A stretch of 64,000 nt of DNA from Streptomyces sp. NBC_01431 (GCF_036231355.1 NZ_CP109496.1:248001-312000); one strand, 5' to 3'. Positions 8,905 to 18,493 are shown, counted from the stretch's first letter. The notes: a model not told the origin generated them from the letters alone. Program-made: numbers and translations.

Positions 8905-9225
8905 CTGGTGCGCAGCACGCACTGAGTCACGGCGGTACTGCCTCGGTGGCCGCGGGAGGCGCTCCGCTCAAGACCCCATGGTCTCTGAAGTGACTGCCAT
9001 CGAGTCCCACCTCTCGGTGACACGCGGGTCACCGCAGTCGGTGTTTTTGGTGAGGTGGCCGCAGGCTTTGCCAGCAGGCCGTCGTCGTCCAGGGCGTGAA
9101 CGGCCTTTCTCGCATCGCGGGCACACCACTGGGCGGTTTCCAGCAGGAGCCACTGCCCAAGTTGTTCGATGCTCACCGGTCCCTGATGCAGGCGCTGCTG
9201 GCCAGGGTCAGCAGCGCGAGGTCGG
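8905..9225. other. Gap, no supported gene
   Basis: Between the lipoprotein and the second repeat cluster. A minus-strand stretch reading MSIEQLGQWLLLETAQWCAR, then KAVHALDDDGLLAKP, looks coding-like for about 45 residues but then loses that character. I cannot assign it. Confidence 0.4.
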
Positions 9226-9418
9226 TGTGACTGAGCGCTCTGCCTGGCGGTTGAGCGGCCGACCTGGCGGATCGAGCACTCCCCAGGTCAGCGCCGCGAT
9301 CGGGGCCTCCACCGTCCGGCTTGGGTAGCGATGAAACGGGGGCAATACGCGCAGCTCAGGACGTTGCGAAGTGAGCACTGGAGTTGGCGACTCCCGCCAG
9401 GTAGCGCGCTCAGTCACA
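9226..9418. repeat. Transposon-end repeat clusters (one forward tip, one inverted tip)
   Basis: A forward tip TGTGACTGAGCG at 9226 has units at 9232, 9252 and 9273 with the same 20- and 21-base spacing as at 6671-6733. An inverted tip ends at 9418 (CGCGCTCAGTCACA on the + strand), and a further forward unit starts at 9372. The tips at 6665 and 9418 face each other and could bound a 2.75-kb element. ACAGC directly precedes 6665 and recurs at 9420-9424, one base past the right tip. Confidence 0.5.
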
Positions 9419-9765
9419 GACAGCGCGCCGGTGACTCTCTGTGCGGTGGCCCGGAGGAGCGGTCCTGTCTTCGCGTTGTGTAGGCAGTCCGGCTCTTCCG
9501 TAGGCGAGTGCGTCAGCGTCCCGGTCACGTGTAGGCGGGCTTCGCAGATGTCGGCTTGAAAGCTCGGGCTGTTGTGACTGCGACGGATAGGGGCACGCCT
9601 TGTGCCGAGAGGGCTGACGGCGGCGGTCGGGGCAGGAACCCGGCAGGCCATTGTCACCAACCAAGTACATCCCCGCCGACCGCGACGAGCGTGGGCACTA
9701 CAACGGCGCTGAGGACACTGTGAGCGATCACGGGCCGGTCGAGGCGTCCTACGGCTGTCCCCGGT
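9419..9765. other. Gap, no supported gene
   Basis: Between the inverted transposon tip and the TniQ-like C-terminal piece. No frame shows recognisable motifs. Confidence 0.4.
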
Positions 9766-10056
9766 CGCATCCAGCCCAACTTGGACGCCCGAAAGCGCCA
9801 CGACGCATCCGCGTTCGTCTGGGCACAGATCACTCACGGCGAACCGCTCTTTGCGCCCCGGCCGATCGAGGCAGAACAAACCGAAGAACTCGGGAGAGTA
9901 TGGCTCAACCAGCGCAGCCACACCTGGGCCAAACTCGCCCGCCCAGGCCGGATTCATCACTTCACGGCACTCCGCGGGCCCCTGCTCCAGCACGCCGAGC
10001 ACCTCATCGGAATGATCGACAGCGGTCAGACCGACTCCTGGTCCAGCTGCGGATAG
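9766..10056 (+). pseudogene. TniQ-like C-terminal fragment
   Basis: RIQPNLDARKRHDASAFVWA, then QITHGEPLFAPRPIEA, RSHTWAKLARPG and LLQHAEHLIGMID, before a stop, matches what I recall as the C-terminal end of actinobacterial TniQ-type proteins. No ribosome site or credible start precedes it. It probably continues the fragment at 6951-7184 and was separated from it by about 2.6 kb. Its last 31 bases overlap the 3' end of the convergent gene on the minus strand. Confidence 0.4.
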
Positions 10057-10889
10057 CCGATCTCGGAAATGTCCTGGGCCAGGTCCGTCAAGCTGACCTC
10101 AGGGTTCAGCAACGATACGAGTTCCTGGTCCAACGGCCGCAACGCATGGACCTGGCTCACCGCCTCCAGGTCGACCGAGACCTCGTAGTAGTCCTCGGCG
10201 AAGCGCTGGAACGCTTCCGGAGAACGGTCGACCAGGAGGCCGAACAGGCTCGTCGCCCCGTCAGGATCGACAGCGTCCTCGGGATATTCGATCGTCCCGT
10301 GGTGCCACTGCTCGTCCGTCGGTCCCCGCCACAAGCAGGCCGTCACGACAGGCACCCTCTCATGATCAGTGAACGCCGGCTCCTCGACGAAGGCCCTGAA
10401 GGGCTCGGGAACTTCGTCGACCACACCCGGCCAGGGCTCGCCATCATTGCCAAAGGGGCTCATCGGCGATTCGTGATCGAAGCCGCGCACGTAGGCCCCG
10501 GCCGCCGAGAACACGATCGAGTACTCATCCCCCGAGCCGTTGCGCATCGAGGCCATCTCCTCGCCGTCAGCCCAACCAGCGTTGAAGGAGTAGTACCGGC
10601 CCTCCCAGTCCGGGCTCAGGATCGCATCGAGCATCGCCAGTGAACGGCACAGGTCCCGCAGGTCGGCGACGGCGGGGAGCTGGCGGGCCACGTCATAGAC
10701 AGTCACAGGTTCATCCAACCCGATGCCACCGACACTCCGGCCCGCCAGGGGAATCGTGAGCCACTCGGTTCCAACATGCATGGCCAGGTTCCAACTATCG
10801 TGTCCCGGCTCAACCAGGGTGAACGGAAACTTCGTTAGCAGCGATGTTCCGCCAGTCTCCCGCCAATAAGCGCGAACGGTCACACTCAC
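10026..10889 (-). CDS. Conserved hypothetical protein
   Basis: A 287-residue soluble acidic protein with no signal peptide or membrane segment. It starts MSVTVRAYWRET and has a run WEGRYYSFNAGWADGEEMAS and a C-terminal DLAQDISEIGYPQL. It resembles uncharacterised Streptomyces proteins often found singly, some in toxin-immunity neighbourhoods. I see no catalytic motif and no adjacent toxin gene. Its start faces the DUF1152 gene across only 68 bases, so the two share a short divergent promoter region. Confidence 0.65.
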   Translation of the reverse strand: MSVTVRAYWRETGGTSLLTKFPFTLVEPGHDSWNLAMHVGTEWLTIPLAGRSVGGIGLDEPVTVYDVARQLPAVADLRDLCRSLAMLDAILSPDWEGRYYSFNAGWADGEEMASMRNGSGDEYSIVFSAAGAYVRGFDHESPMSPFGNDGEPWPGVVDEVPEPFRAFVEEPAFTDHERVPVVTACLWRGPTDEQWHHGTIEYPEDAVDPDGATSLFGLLVDRSPEAFQRFAEDYYEVSVDLEAVSQVHALRPLDQELVSLLNPEVSLTDLAQDISEIGYPQLDQESV

Positions 10890-10957
10890 CGATCCTTGAC
10901 CGATCTCACAAGATTGATCGGCCCGGTGCCGGCTTGCCCTCCTGCTAGCGTCCTGCG

Positions 10958-11923
10958 GTGATCTCTCTGGGGGAACCCGCCTTCTTCACTCGCCTGCACG
11001 ACGCGCGACGGGTGCTTATCGCCGGTGCGGGCGGCGGCTTCGACGTGTACGCCGGGCTGCCGCTCGCACTCGCGCTGCGGTCGGCGGGCAAGGAGGTGCA
11101 CCTCGCCAACCTGTCCTTCGCCGACTTGTACGGCCTGGACCTCGATGTGTGGGTGGACCAGGACGTCGCGGCCGTCGGGCCCGACACCCCCCTGCGCGGC
11201 GACTACTTCCCTGAACGGACGCTCGCCCAGTGGCTCGCGACGCAGGACCTGCCGCCGACCGTGTACGCGTTCCCGAGCATCGGGGTCGGGCCGCTACGGG
11301 CGGCCTACCGGACGCTAATCAAGCATCTCGGCGGTGTCGACGCGGTCGTGCTGGTGGACGGCGGTACCGACATCCTGATGCGCGGCGACGAGCACGGTCT
11401 CGGCACCCCGGAGGAGGACATGGCGAGCCTGGCCGCCGTGAGCAGGCTCGACGAGGTCCCGCACCGGCTGGTGGCCTGCCTCGGCTTCGGGGTGGACGCG
11501 TATCACGGCGTGAACCACTCGCTCGTGCTGGAGAACCTGGCTGCCCTGGACCGGGATGGCTCCTATCTCGGCGCGTTCTCGCTGCTCGGGGCCGGGCGGG
11601 AGGGCGCGCTGTATCTCGACGCGGTGGCGCACGCCCAGCGCCACACCGCGAGCCACCCGAGCATCGTGAACGGATCCGTGGCCTCCGCCGTGCGTGGTGA
11701 CTTCGGCAACGTCCGGTTCACGGAAAGGACCAAGGACAGCGAGTTGTTCATCAACCCACTGATGGCGCTGTACTTCTGTGTGGACCTGCCCGGACTGGCC
11801 CGCCGCAATCTCTACCTCGGCCTGCTGGAACGGACTTACTTGATGCGGCAGGTGAGTTCCGTGATCGAGGAGTTCCGCACCTCGCTGCCCCGTCAGCGTC
11901 CGCCTCGGACATTCCCGCACTGA
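10958..11923 (+). CDS. DUF1152 family protein
   Basis: A 321-residue cytoplasmic protein with the DUF1152 layout. It has a glycine-rich nucleotide-type loop near the start (VLIAGAGGGFDVYAGLPLAL), VHLANLSFADLYGLD, VVLVDGGTDILMRGDEHGLG, LVACLGFGVDAYHGVNH and a C-terminal FINPLMALYFCVDLPGLARR. The biochemical role is not established. The GTG at 10958 begins just before the first strand; no strong ribosome site is visible, so a leaderless transcript is possible. Confidence 0.82.
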   Translation: MISLGEPAFFTRLHDARRVLIAGAGGGFDVYAGLPLALALRSAGKEVHLANLSFADLYGLDLDVWVDQDVAAVGPDTPLRGDYFPERTLAQWLATQDLPPTVYAFPSIGVGPLRAAYRTLIKHLGGVDAVVLVDGGTDILMRGDEHGLGTPEEDMASLAAVSRLDEVPHRLVACLGFGVDAYHGVNHSLVLENLAALDRDGSYLGAFSLLGAGREGALYLDAVAHAQRHTASHPSIVNGSVASAVRGDFGNVRFTERTKDSELFINPLMALYFCVDLPGLARRNLYLGLLERTYLMRQVSSVIEEFRTSLPRQRPPRTFPH

Positions 11924-11960
11924 GCCCCGGCCACAGCCGTAAGACTCCCGCATCCTCACA

Positions 11961-13783
11961 GTCGGGGATCTTGGAGTTTTCCGGTGCGGCAGCATGGCCG
12001 ACGGGCATGCCCGGGTAGTTCCGCCGACCGATGCAGTTGTCGAGGTGCCCGTTGTCTCTGCGCCCCCGTTCCGGTGAGCACGTTCCGTCTCTGACCGCGC
12101 GGATCGCGCAGGCGAGCAACCCGGGTGGCACGACGGCGATATGGGTGCGAGACCGGCTGGATGGGCTGTGGCACGACGAGGACTTCGCGGACTGGTACCC
12201 CAGGGACGGACGTCCGGGGCTCTCGCCCGCTCAGCTGGCCACCGTCTGCGTACTGCAGTTCCTGCTCGGCCTGTCGGACCGGCAGGCCGCCGAAGCGGTC
12301 CGCTGCCGCATCGACTTCAAATATGCGATGGCCATGGAGCTGGACGATCCCGGGTTCCACCACAGCGTGCTGGCAGACTTCCGCGATCGTCTCGCTGAGG
12401 ACGGCCGTGCCGACCACCTCCTGGACCTCGCGCTGGCCCGGCTCAAGGAGGCCGGCCTGGTGCGCGAGCGCACCACGCAGCGCACCGACTCCCCCCACGT
12501 CCTGGCCGCGGTGCGTGACCTGACCCGCCTGGAATTGATCACCGAGGCGGTCCGCGCCGCACTCGAAGAGGTTGCAGGCATCTCCCCTCATCTGCTCGAC
12601 GAGCTGGTCGATGAGGACTGGGGGCTCCGCCACGGTCGGCCGGTCCGTCTGGGGAAGAACCCCACCAAGCCCGTGACCAGGATCCATGCCACCGGAAACG
12701 ACGCAGTCCGGCTCCTGGAGCACCTCTACCGTCACGGAGCGGACCGCGTGTCCGGTCCTCGTGTCCAGTCTCTGCGGCAGATCGTGATGCAGAACTACCA
12801 CCGCGATGCTGCTGGACACCTTCGCTGGCGCACCGCCGAGAAAGAAGGCGGGGCGGGACTGCCGCCGTCGTCGAGGGCGATCGTCTCGCCCTACGACATC
12901 TCGGCCCGCTATGCACGGCACGGGCACATCATCAGCTGGAAGGGGTTCGCCGCTCATCTGACCGAGACCTGTGCTCCCGACGGCCCCAACGTGATCACGG
13001 ATGTCGCGACCACTGCGGCCACCACCCACGACAGCCAGGTCCTGCCCGGCATCCACACCCGCCTGTCCCGCCGCGGACTGCTGCCCGCCGAGCACCTGGT
13101 CGACGCCGGCTATACCTCCCTGCCCCACCTGGAACATGCCGCCCGGGAACACCAGGTCACCGTCTCCGGGCCGCTGAAGAGCAACCCCACCCGCCAACAT
13201 CGCCGCAACGAGGGCTTCGCCCGGGACGACTTCCATATCGACTTCGACCGCCAGCAGGTCACCTGTCCCCAGGGGCAGGTGAGCGCGGGCTGGCACGGCC
13301 CCTACCCGACCTCCTCGCCCACCGCGGCCCCGCTGATCGTGGCACGGTTCACCAAGAGCCAGTGCCGTCCCTGCCCAGCCCGCACCCAGTGCACCAGCAC
13401 CGCCGACAGCGCCCGCACCGTGGGCTTTCCCCCGCGCGAGCTCCGTAACCTGCAACTCCGTGTCCGCGCCGAGCAACAGACACCCGAGTGGAAGACCCGC
13501 TATGCAGTCCGCTCCGGAGTGGAGGGCACAGCCAACGAGTTCGCCCATGGACACGGCATGCGGCGCTGCCGCTACCGGGGACAGGGAAAGGTCCACGTCC
13601 AGCACGTCCTGACGGCCATCGCCGTCAACATCGAGCGCCTCAGCGGACTACCAACCGCCAAGGAAGCCCCCAGGCCCCGCCAGCCGACGGCCTTTCAGAA
13701 CTACCTCGACCAGCGCGAGATACCTCGCCCGACGTCCTGGCGAAACCTGGGCAGTTGACTCCGCCGACACCAAGATCCCCGAC
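11961..13783 (+). mobile_element. IS1182-family insertion sequence
   Basis: About 1.82 kb bounded by imperfect inverted repeats. GTCGGGGATCTTGG at 11961 matches the complement of the sequence ending at 13783, with similarity continuing a few bases inward. One transposase gene lies inside. I could not find a clear target duplication. To the right, the sequence continues as the 3' part of a secreted-protein gene, so the element interrupted it. Confidence 0.7.
12031..13758 (+). CDS. IS1182-family transposase
   Basis: A 575-residue DDE transposase that looks intact. It has an N-terminal DUF772-type helical domain ([20 protein letters not shown]), a central DDE core with [19 protein letters not shown] and [15 protein letters not shown], a cysteine cluster [11 protein letters not shown], and a C-terminal [20 protein letters not shown] that supplies the catalytic Glu. 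The length agrees with full family members. It mobilises the surrounding inverted-repeat element. Confidence 0.88.
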   Translation: MQLSRCPLSLRPRSGEHVPSLTARIAQASNPGGTTAIWVRDRLDGLWHDEDFADWYPRDGRPGLSPAQLATVCVLQFLLGLSDRQAAEAVRCRIDFKYAMAMELDDPGFHHSVLADFRDRLAEDGRADHLLDLALARLKEAGLVRERTTQRTDSPHVLAAVRDLTRLELITEAVRAALEEVAGISPHLLDELVDEDWGLRHGRPVRLGKNPTKPVTRIHATGNDAVRLLEHLYRHGADRVSGPRVQSLRQIVMQNYHRDAAGHLRWRTAEKEGGAGLPPSSRAIVSPYDISARYARHGHIISWKGFAAHLTETCAPDGPNVITDVATTAATTHDSQVLPGIHTRLSRRGLLPAEHLVDAGYTSLPHLEHAAREHQVTVSGPLKSNPTRQHRRNEGFARDDFHIDFDRQQVTCPQGQVSAGWHGPYPTSSPTAAPLIVARFTKSQCRPCPARTQCTSTADSARTVGFPPRELRNLQLRVRAEQQTPEWKTRYAVRSGVEGTANEFAHGHGMRRCRYRGQGKVHVQHVLTAIAVNIERLSGLPTAKEAPRPRQPTAFQNYLDQREIPRPTSWRNLGS

Positions 13784-14173
13784 AGAGTCAAGCTGAGCGA
13801 CAGCACCGCCATCCCTGGCGGCTTCGACGTCCTGGTCAAGGGCGCCAAGCCAGGAGTGAAGGTGCAGGTCAAAGAACCGCACGGAAGTGCCTCTGGCACT
13901 GCGGACGCCAACGGGGAATTCAAGTCCGGCTTCGGGCCCCAGGGTCCCGCAACCGCCACTCAGGGGAAAGCCAAGATCTCCTGCGGCACTGTCAGCCAAG
14001 CCAATCAGCATGACGCCCAGGCTCAGTACAGCAAGGGCTTCCGCCAGGGTCTGGCCGACACCAAGGCCGACTGCAAGAAGCAACCGCCGCAAGGGCTGAC
14101 CGCCGTCGACCCGAACTTCGAGAAGGGCTACAACGCGGGTGCTGCCGCCGGGCTGGCGAAGTTCTGCAAGTAA
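13784..14173 (+). pseudogene. 3' part of a secreted protein gene cut by IS1182
   Basis: The frame is open across the IS boundary and reads DRVKLSDSTAIPGGFDVLVK, then GVKVQVKEPHGSASGTADANG, an Ig-like strand pattern. A second part reads YSKGFRQGLADTKADCKK and FEKGYNAGAAAGLAKFCK, with two cysteines. The first part looks like bacterial extracellular Ig-fold repeats. The signal peptide and 5' part are not found left of the IS, so they are lost or moved. An internal ATG at 13856 could give a 105-residue product, but no ribosome site supports it. Confidence 0.5.
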
Positions 14174-14253
14174 TGACCGCTTCAGGCCGATCAGGGCGCG
14201 AGTGCCGGTCTCCACCAGGGTCATCAGCTCCAGCTCGCGGTCCGCGGCGGCAA
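14173..14253 (-). pseudogene. IS4-type transposase scrap
   Basis: About 24 residues on the minus strand (DRELELMTLVETGTRALIG) match the segment that precedes the first catalytic Asp in actinobacterial IS4-like transposases. Nothing else of the gene is present. Confidence 0.45.
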
Positions 14254-14254
14254 C

Positions 14255-14584
14255 GTGAGCGGGGTGATCTTCCACGCGGGCAGGGGCGCCCAGTACACCT
14301 CCGCCGCGTTCGCCCAGGTCTGCGACGACTACGGGATCCGCAGGAGCATGGGCCGGGTCGGCTCGAGCTACGACAACGCCCTCGCCGAGAGTTTCTGGCA
14401 GGGCCTCAAGCGGAAGACGATGCACCGGAGAATGTTCTCGACGGTGCATCAGGCGAGGCTGGAGATCTTCCAGTGGCTCACCTACTACAACGCCCGCAGA
14501 CACCACAGTGCCCTCAACTACCTCTCACCAGCCCAGTTCGAACAACAGCACCTGCGAGCAGACACACTCACAATCGCAGCATGA
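14255..14584 (+). pseudogene. IS3-family transposase OrfB, C-terminal fragment
   Basis: FHAGRGAQYTSAAFAQVC, then RSMGRVGSSYDNALAESFWQ, WLTYYNARRHHSALNYLSP and a stop form the rve-domain end of IS3 OrfB, including the second Asp region (changed here to HAGRG, where HSDRG is usual) and the catalytic Glu in NALAESFW. The N-terminal two thirds and OrfA are missing. Confidence 0.8.
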
Positions 14585-14716
14585 GCCCCGGTGTCCACAC
14601 TCCGGTGGATGCCTCAGTTCACAGCATCCCCGAAGAGTTTCCCCGATGCACCCCGACTGTTGGCCGCGCCTGGCTATCTTCACCTCCCGATTCCGGAGAC
14701 AGGAGAGGCAACGTCC

Positions 14717-16288
14717 ATGAGCACCCCGGTCCACCGCACCCCGACGCCACAGTCTGCAGCCGCCCTTACGTCGGCCCGGCAGCGCCGGGAAGGGAGTCTG
14801 TCCGGAAACTCACTGGAGCACGCCTTGCTCCAGATGCAATCCAGCGCCGGCAATCGGGCCACGACTGCGGCGGTGCAGCGCGCCAGGGGCATGGACAAGG
14901 GGAAGGGGAAAGCGCCTGAGGCCAACGGCGCGCCCGCCGGAGCGAAGAAGAACTATCGCGACCAGATCGCCGGGATCCTGGACAGGTTCAAAAAGAATCT
15001 CGAGCCCATCGACACCTTCATCAAGGGTGTGCAGACCCCCACCAACGCGGGCTTCACCCAGCAGGCCGCCGCCGCGGCCAACGAGGGTCTCAAGCACTCC
15101 ACCGCCGCCTCGGGGACCTCCGCCGCGTCAGAGAACCTCCTCACGGAGGTCACCGGCACTGTGGTCAATGGCATAGACGCGTACAAGAACATACGGGACG
15201 CCAAAAAGCACGAGACCGGGGCCGGCCACCACATGGCGAAAAAGAAAGCCAAGACCAAGGGGGCCGACACGGTCATCGGAGCCGCCGGTTCGGCAAGCTA
15301 CAGCGCCGGAATCGCCAAGGAGGTGACCAAGCTCCAGAAGGCGGCGGATGCCGCGGTGGCGTCCGAGGCGAGCGGTATCGCCAGCGCCTCCGTCGGCGCG
15401 ATCAAGGGAATACGGGCAGCCTTCCGCGTCGGTGGAGCGGCCAGCAAGTACAGGAAGGTGAAGGAGCTCGGAGATCCTCATCTCGTCCACGCGGGGTCAC
15501 TGGCCCGGCTGAACGAGTCACGGGAGCAGGCCGAGTGGGCCGCGGCGGAGGCGTACGTCGCGCTGGATGCCTACTGGGACCACGAGGGCGAGGGACGGCT
15601 GGAGCTCGTTTCCGAGGCCATCGACGCCGCCTGGGAGGCAACGGGTGAAGCCCGTGACGCCGCCGAGAGCCTCCAGCGCGCAGAGAGAGACGTGGAAAAG
15701 CTGAGCACGGTGCAGGAGTACGCGAAGAAGAAGCAGCTCATCAAGATCGGCAAGGAGACCATCGGTGGCGCGTTGGGCGAATCCACCAAGGCCGCGGCCG
15801 GCGTCGTGACGGCGGTCACGGCGGGAACAGCCGGGCTGGCGAGCAACCCGGTCGGATGGGGTCTCGCCGGGGCCGGGGCCGGCCTCGTCCTCGGCGTCAC
15901 CCTGTACAAGGCGCTCCGCGCCGCCACAAAGCGCTACGAAGAGGTCCGCCATCCTGAGTATTGGGCACCGGAGAGCGAGACCCCAGCGGAGGCCGCATCC
16001 CGCAGTGAATCGCTGAAGCATGCCCTGAAGTTCTGGCAGAAGGTGTCGAAGGGGGAACGCCAGGCCATGGCTCGCGAGATCTACGCCTTGGCGGCGGGTC
16101 CCGACATCCAAGGCACCGGCAGCACAACGGCCGAGATGAGGGACTCCGCAAGGGCCCTCCTCATCGCTCTCAAATCAGGCCCCACCAACCACAAGCTGGA
16201 ACCGGAAGCGTGGGCGGACAGCCTCAATGACCCGGCGAAGACCACCGGTTGGATCAAGGAGATAGCGGAACAGTTGGCGTCGGGTTGA
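14717..16288 (+). CDS. eCIS-cargo-like protein with amphipathic/hydrophobic segments
   Basis: A 523-residue protein starting at an ATG with AGGAGAGG 9 bases upstream. Residues ~34-55 read ALLQMQSSAGNRATTAAVQR, which fits the LQ-S-AGN-A-(x)n-VQR signature seen at the N-terminus of many actinobacterial proteins linked to contractile injection systems. Then follow charged helices, a Lys-rich patch (HHMAKKKAKTKGAD), coiled-coil-like Ala/Glu helices (RDAAESLQRAERDVEKLS) and one Gly/Ala-rich hydrophobic stretch (about 355-395: VVTAVTAGTAGLASNPVGWG, then AGAGLVLGVTLYKA), which could form a membrane hairpin. The C-terminus is helical. No sheath, tube or baseplate genes are in the window. A cargo or effector role is inference. 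Confidence 0.6.
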   Translation: MSTPVHRTPTPQSAAALTSARQRREGSLSGNSLEHALLQMQSSAGNRATTAAVQRARGMDKGKGKAPEANGAPAGAKKNYRDQIAGILDRFKKNLEPIDTFIKGVQTPTNAGFTQQAAAAANEGLKHSTAASGTSAASENLLTEVTGTVVNGIDAYKNIRDAKKHETGAGHHMAKKKAKTKGADTVIGAAGSASYSAGIAKEVTKLQKAADAAVASEASGIASASVGAIKGIRAAFRVGGAASKYRKVKELGDPHLVHAGSLARLNESREQAEWAAAEAYVALDAYWDHEGEGRLELVSEAIDAAWEATGEARDAAESLQRAERDVEKLSTVQEYAKKKQLIKIGKETIGGALGESTKAAAGVVTAVTAGTAGLASNPVGWGLAGAGAGLVLGVTLYKALRAATKRYEEVRHPEYWAPESETPAEAASRSESLKHALKFWQKVSKGERQAMAREIYALAAGPDIQGTGSTTAEMRDSARALLIALKSGPTNHKLEPEAWADSLNDPAKTTGWIKEIAEQLASG

Positions 16289-16420
16289 CCGTAGCCGTGG
16301 GTGCGGGGCTCGGGCATGCCCGGCATCTTCGGCAGCACAGGTGCTGACCGATCCAGCCGCCTGGATCTGCGCCTTCGTGCGCCACAAGGCGCTGCGGGAT
16401 CGAGCGGGGGTGAGGGGACG

Positions 16421-17821
16421 TTAAGTCCGTTTCCGGTAGCGGCCTCGTCCGGGTTCGGTGTGATCCTGACGGAGGTCACGTGGCCGGCCCTGATTCTTCG
16501 AGCCAAGTGGGCGCCCTGGTCCGCAAGTTGAGGGTTTGGGCGCACGGACCGGGTTGTGCAGGTGAGGGCAGAGGTTCCTGAACCCCCGGCGGACGCGGGC
16601 CGGGGTGAGCCGGGCGGGCTCGGTCCGCTTCTCCCAGGGCCGGCGGAGATCGGCTGCGGCTTTGCGGGCGAGCCGGAGCTGAGTGTGCGCCGCGATCACG
16701 AGCCACGTCCACCGGTCCGCGGCATCGGGAGTACGCAGCCTGGGGCGGGTCCGGCCGAGCGTCTGCTTTACAAAGCGGAAAGTGTGTTCAAGATCGAATC
16801 TGCGGAGGAATGCCTGCCACCGCAGGTTGACGTCCTCGCTGGTCATACCGGTCTTGGAGGACCACAGCCAGACGGGCAGCGGGTCGCCCCCGCCGGGCAG
16901 GTGGTCGACCTGGAGGCGGATCAAGGTGCCCTCGATGATGGGGAGTTCACCATCGTGGTCGATCCGCGCGGAGCGGGTGGTGAGACGGGGGTGGAGGCGG
17001 TCCCAGGCTCTGGCCTGGACGGTGCCGTACCGGTCGGTGACCTGCACGGTCTCCACGTCCGCCTCGCCCCAGGTCTCGGGCTTGGCGTTGCCGTGCTTCG
17101 GCGGTAGCCTGTCCTGGGGATAGGCTAGGGCGTACTCCTTGAGCGTGGGCGTCGGCCGTCGCATGACGCGGTCCGAGCGCATCCGCCCCAGCACATCCAC
17201 AGGCAGGCCGTCGAGGAGAACGGCCATGCGCGGAGCGTCGTAGCCGGCGTCGAAGACGACCAGGATGTCGTCATCGCCCTCTTCCCACTGCCCCTGGCCG
17301 ATCAAGTCGGTGACCACGCGGCGGACCTGGGCCGCGGTGACCACGGCGACATCGTCGCCGGAGCCGAGCCGGACCGCGTCGAGCAGCTGGCACCACGACG
17401 TCCGCCCGGTCTCCAGCGCGGCGACGAAGGAATTGGGCCAGCCGGGGATGAACTGGTCACTGGATCGTCCCGAGCGTCCGCAGACATGACAGAACGAGCG
17501 GTCCGGGCTGGTCGGCGCGTCGAGACGCAGCCACGCGGAGACATCGACCGCCAACACCAGACGCCCGTCGGCGGCCTTGCGCTGCGGCAGCATGGCCAGC
17601 GCGCGGCGCAGCCCGGCCGTGTCGATGCGGCCCTGGTTGAGCGCGTCGCACAACGCACCGTGCCCACGCCGGTGCTCGGCCAGCAGCGTCAGATCGACCG
17701 GCGAGATTACCTCCCCGTCCTCGCAGAGCATCGCGTCGCCCAGCTCGAACAAGGTGTCACCGCGCCGGGTCAGGCACGTATAGAAGTCCTCTCGGAAAGT
17801 GGGACGCGAAGTCGAAAGCAT
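16421..17821 (-). CDS. Transposase, IS701-like (NF041680-type)
   Basis: A 466-residue DDE transposase that looks complete. It has LVLAVDVSAWLRLDAPTSPD (first Asp), FCHVCGRSGRSSDQFIPGWP, DDDILVVFDAGYDAPRMAVL (second Asp), then VWLWSSKTGM and FDLEHTFRFVKQTLGRTRPR carrying the glutamate. An Arg-rich tail follows. The start at 17821 (MLSTSRPTFREDFY) fits the usual N-terminus; a longer frame adds nine residues. I could not find convincing terminal inverted repeats, so transposition competence is uncertain. Confidence 0.8.
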   Translation of the reverse strand: MLSTSRPTFREDFYTCLTRRGDTLFELGDAMLCEDGEVISPVDLTLLAEHRRGHGALCDALNQGRIDTAGLRRALAMLPQRKAADGRLVLAVDVSAWLRLDAPTSPDRSFCHVCGRSGRSSDQFIPGWPNSFVAALETGRTSWCQLLDAVRLGSGDDVAVVTAAQVRRVVTDLIGQGQWEEGDDDILVVFDAGYDAPRMAVLLDGLPVDVLGRMRSDRVMRRPTPTLKEYALAYPQDRLPPKHGNAKPETWGEADVETVQVTDRYGTVQARAWDRLHPRLTTRSARIDHDGELPIIEGTLIRLQVDHLPGGGDPLPVWLWSSKTGMTSEDVNLRWQAFLRRFDLEHTFRFVKQTLGRTRPRLRTPDAADRWTWLVIAAHTQLRLARKAAADLRRPWEKRTEPARLTPARVRRGFRNLCPHLHNPVRAPKPSTCGPGRPLGSKNQGRPRDLRQDHTEPGRGRYRKRT

Positions 17822-18005
17822 CCCGCCGGGCATCGTGGTCGAGCACACTCACCTCTGCAGCCTTCGTACGAACGTACCGTGGCGGAACGCATGCTCACGC
17901 GAGGGCCGTCCAACTGCCCGGCGAATCCCCGGACGAGTGAAACCATTCGAGGCATCGTTCGAGGTCGTGGCACCATGTGCGGTATGACGACGACTCGAAA
18001 GGTCC

Positions 18006-18422
18006 ATGCCGCGTAGACGGCCAGGACATGTCCGGGTGGGCCTTCCCCGCAGACACCGGGCCCAGAACACCAGACACATCGGCGACTTGCCTCCGCGAGT
18101 GCTGTCCGAGATCGATCGCCTGGAGCGCACCCGCAATTACCTTCACCCAGGGGACGTCAGCAAGGCAGTGCGTCTTTGGGAGGACTTCGTTCATCTCCCC
18201 GCGCGCGAGCTATGGCGCGATTACGACGGACTCTGGCACGACGACGACTCGCTCCACCTCCACTGGTACTGCTGCGGCAACCCCCTGGAAGCCCGGCTCT
18301 TCCTCGACGCTGCGATGCGAGCCATGTCACCCCGCGGCGCCCGGGAGCTCCTGAAGATCATCGACAAGCTCGACGCCTTCTGGACCCCGCCCTCGCCATG
18401 GCCAACGACGGTCGGAGGTTAA
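18006..18422 (+). CDS. Conserved hypothetical protein
   Basis: A 138-residue protein. The central part is strongly coding-like: LPPRVLSEIDRLERTRNYLH, PGDVSKAVRLWEDFVHLPAR, ELWRDYDGLWHDDDSLHLHW, YCCGNPLEARLFLDAAMRAM and SPRGARELLKIIDKLDAFW. I recall uncharacterised Streptomyces proteins with this block, but no function. The first ~25 residues are Arg-rich and may lie upstream of the real start or come from a joined sequence. Confidence 0.55.
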   Translation: MPRRRPGHVRVGLPRRHRAQNTRHIGDLPPRVLSEIDRLERTRNYLHPGDVSKAVRLWEDFVHLPARELWRDYDGLWHDDDSLHLHWYCCGNPLEARLFLDAAMRAMSPRGARELLKIIDKLDAFWTPPSPWPTTVGG

Positions 18423-18493
18423 AGAACTTCCCAATGACGTTGTCAAGCCGCAGCCGTGACGGTTGGTGGTACCCCGTAACACGCCCCGTCACG

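Noticed and set aside
8862..9176. Minus-strand 104-residue frame after the lipoprotein
   Set aside because: The first 45 residues look coding, but the rest overlaps the lipoprotein gene in antisense and no family fits.
11956..13605. A 549-residue frame antisense to the IS1182 transposase
   Set aside because: It is the GC-rich shadow of a clear transposase gene and has no motifs or start signals.
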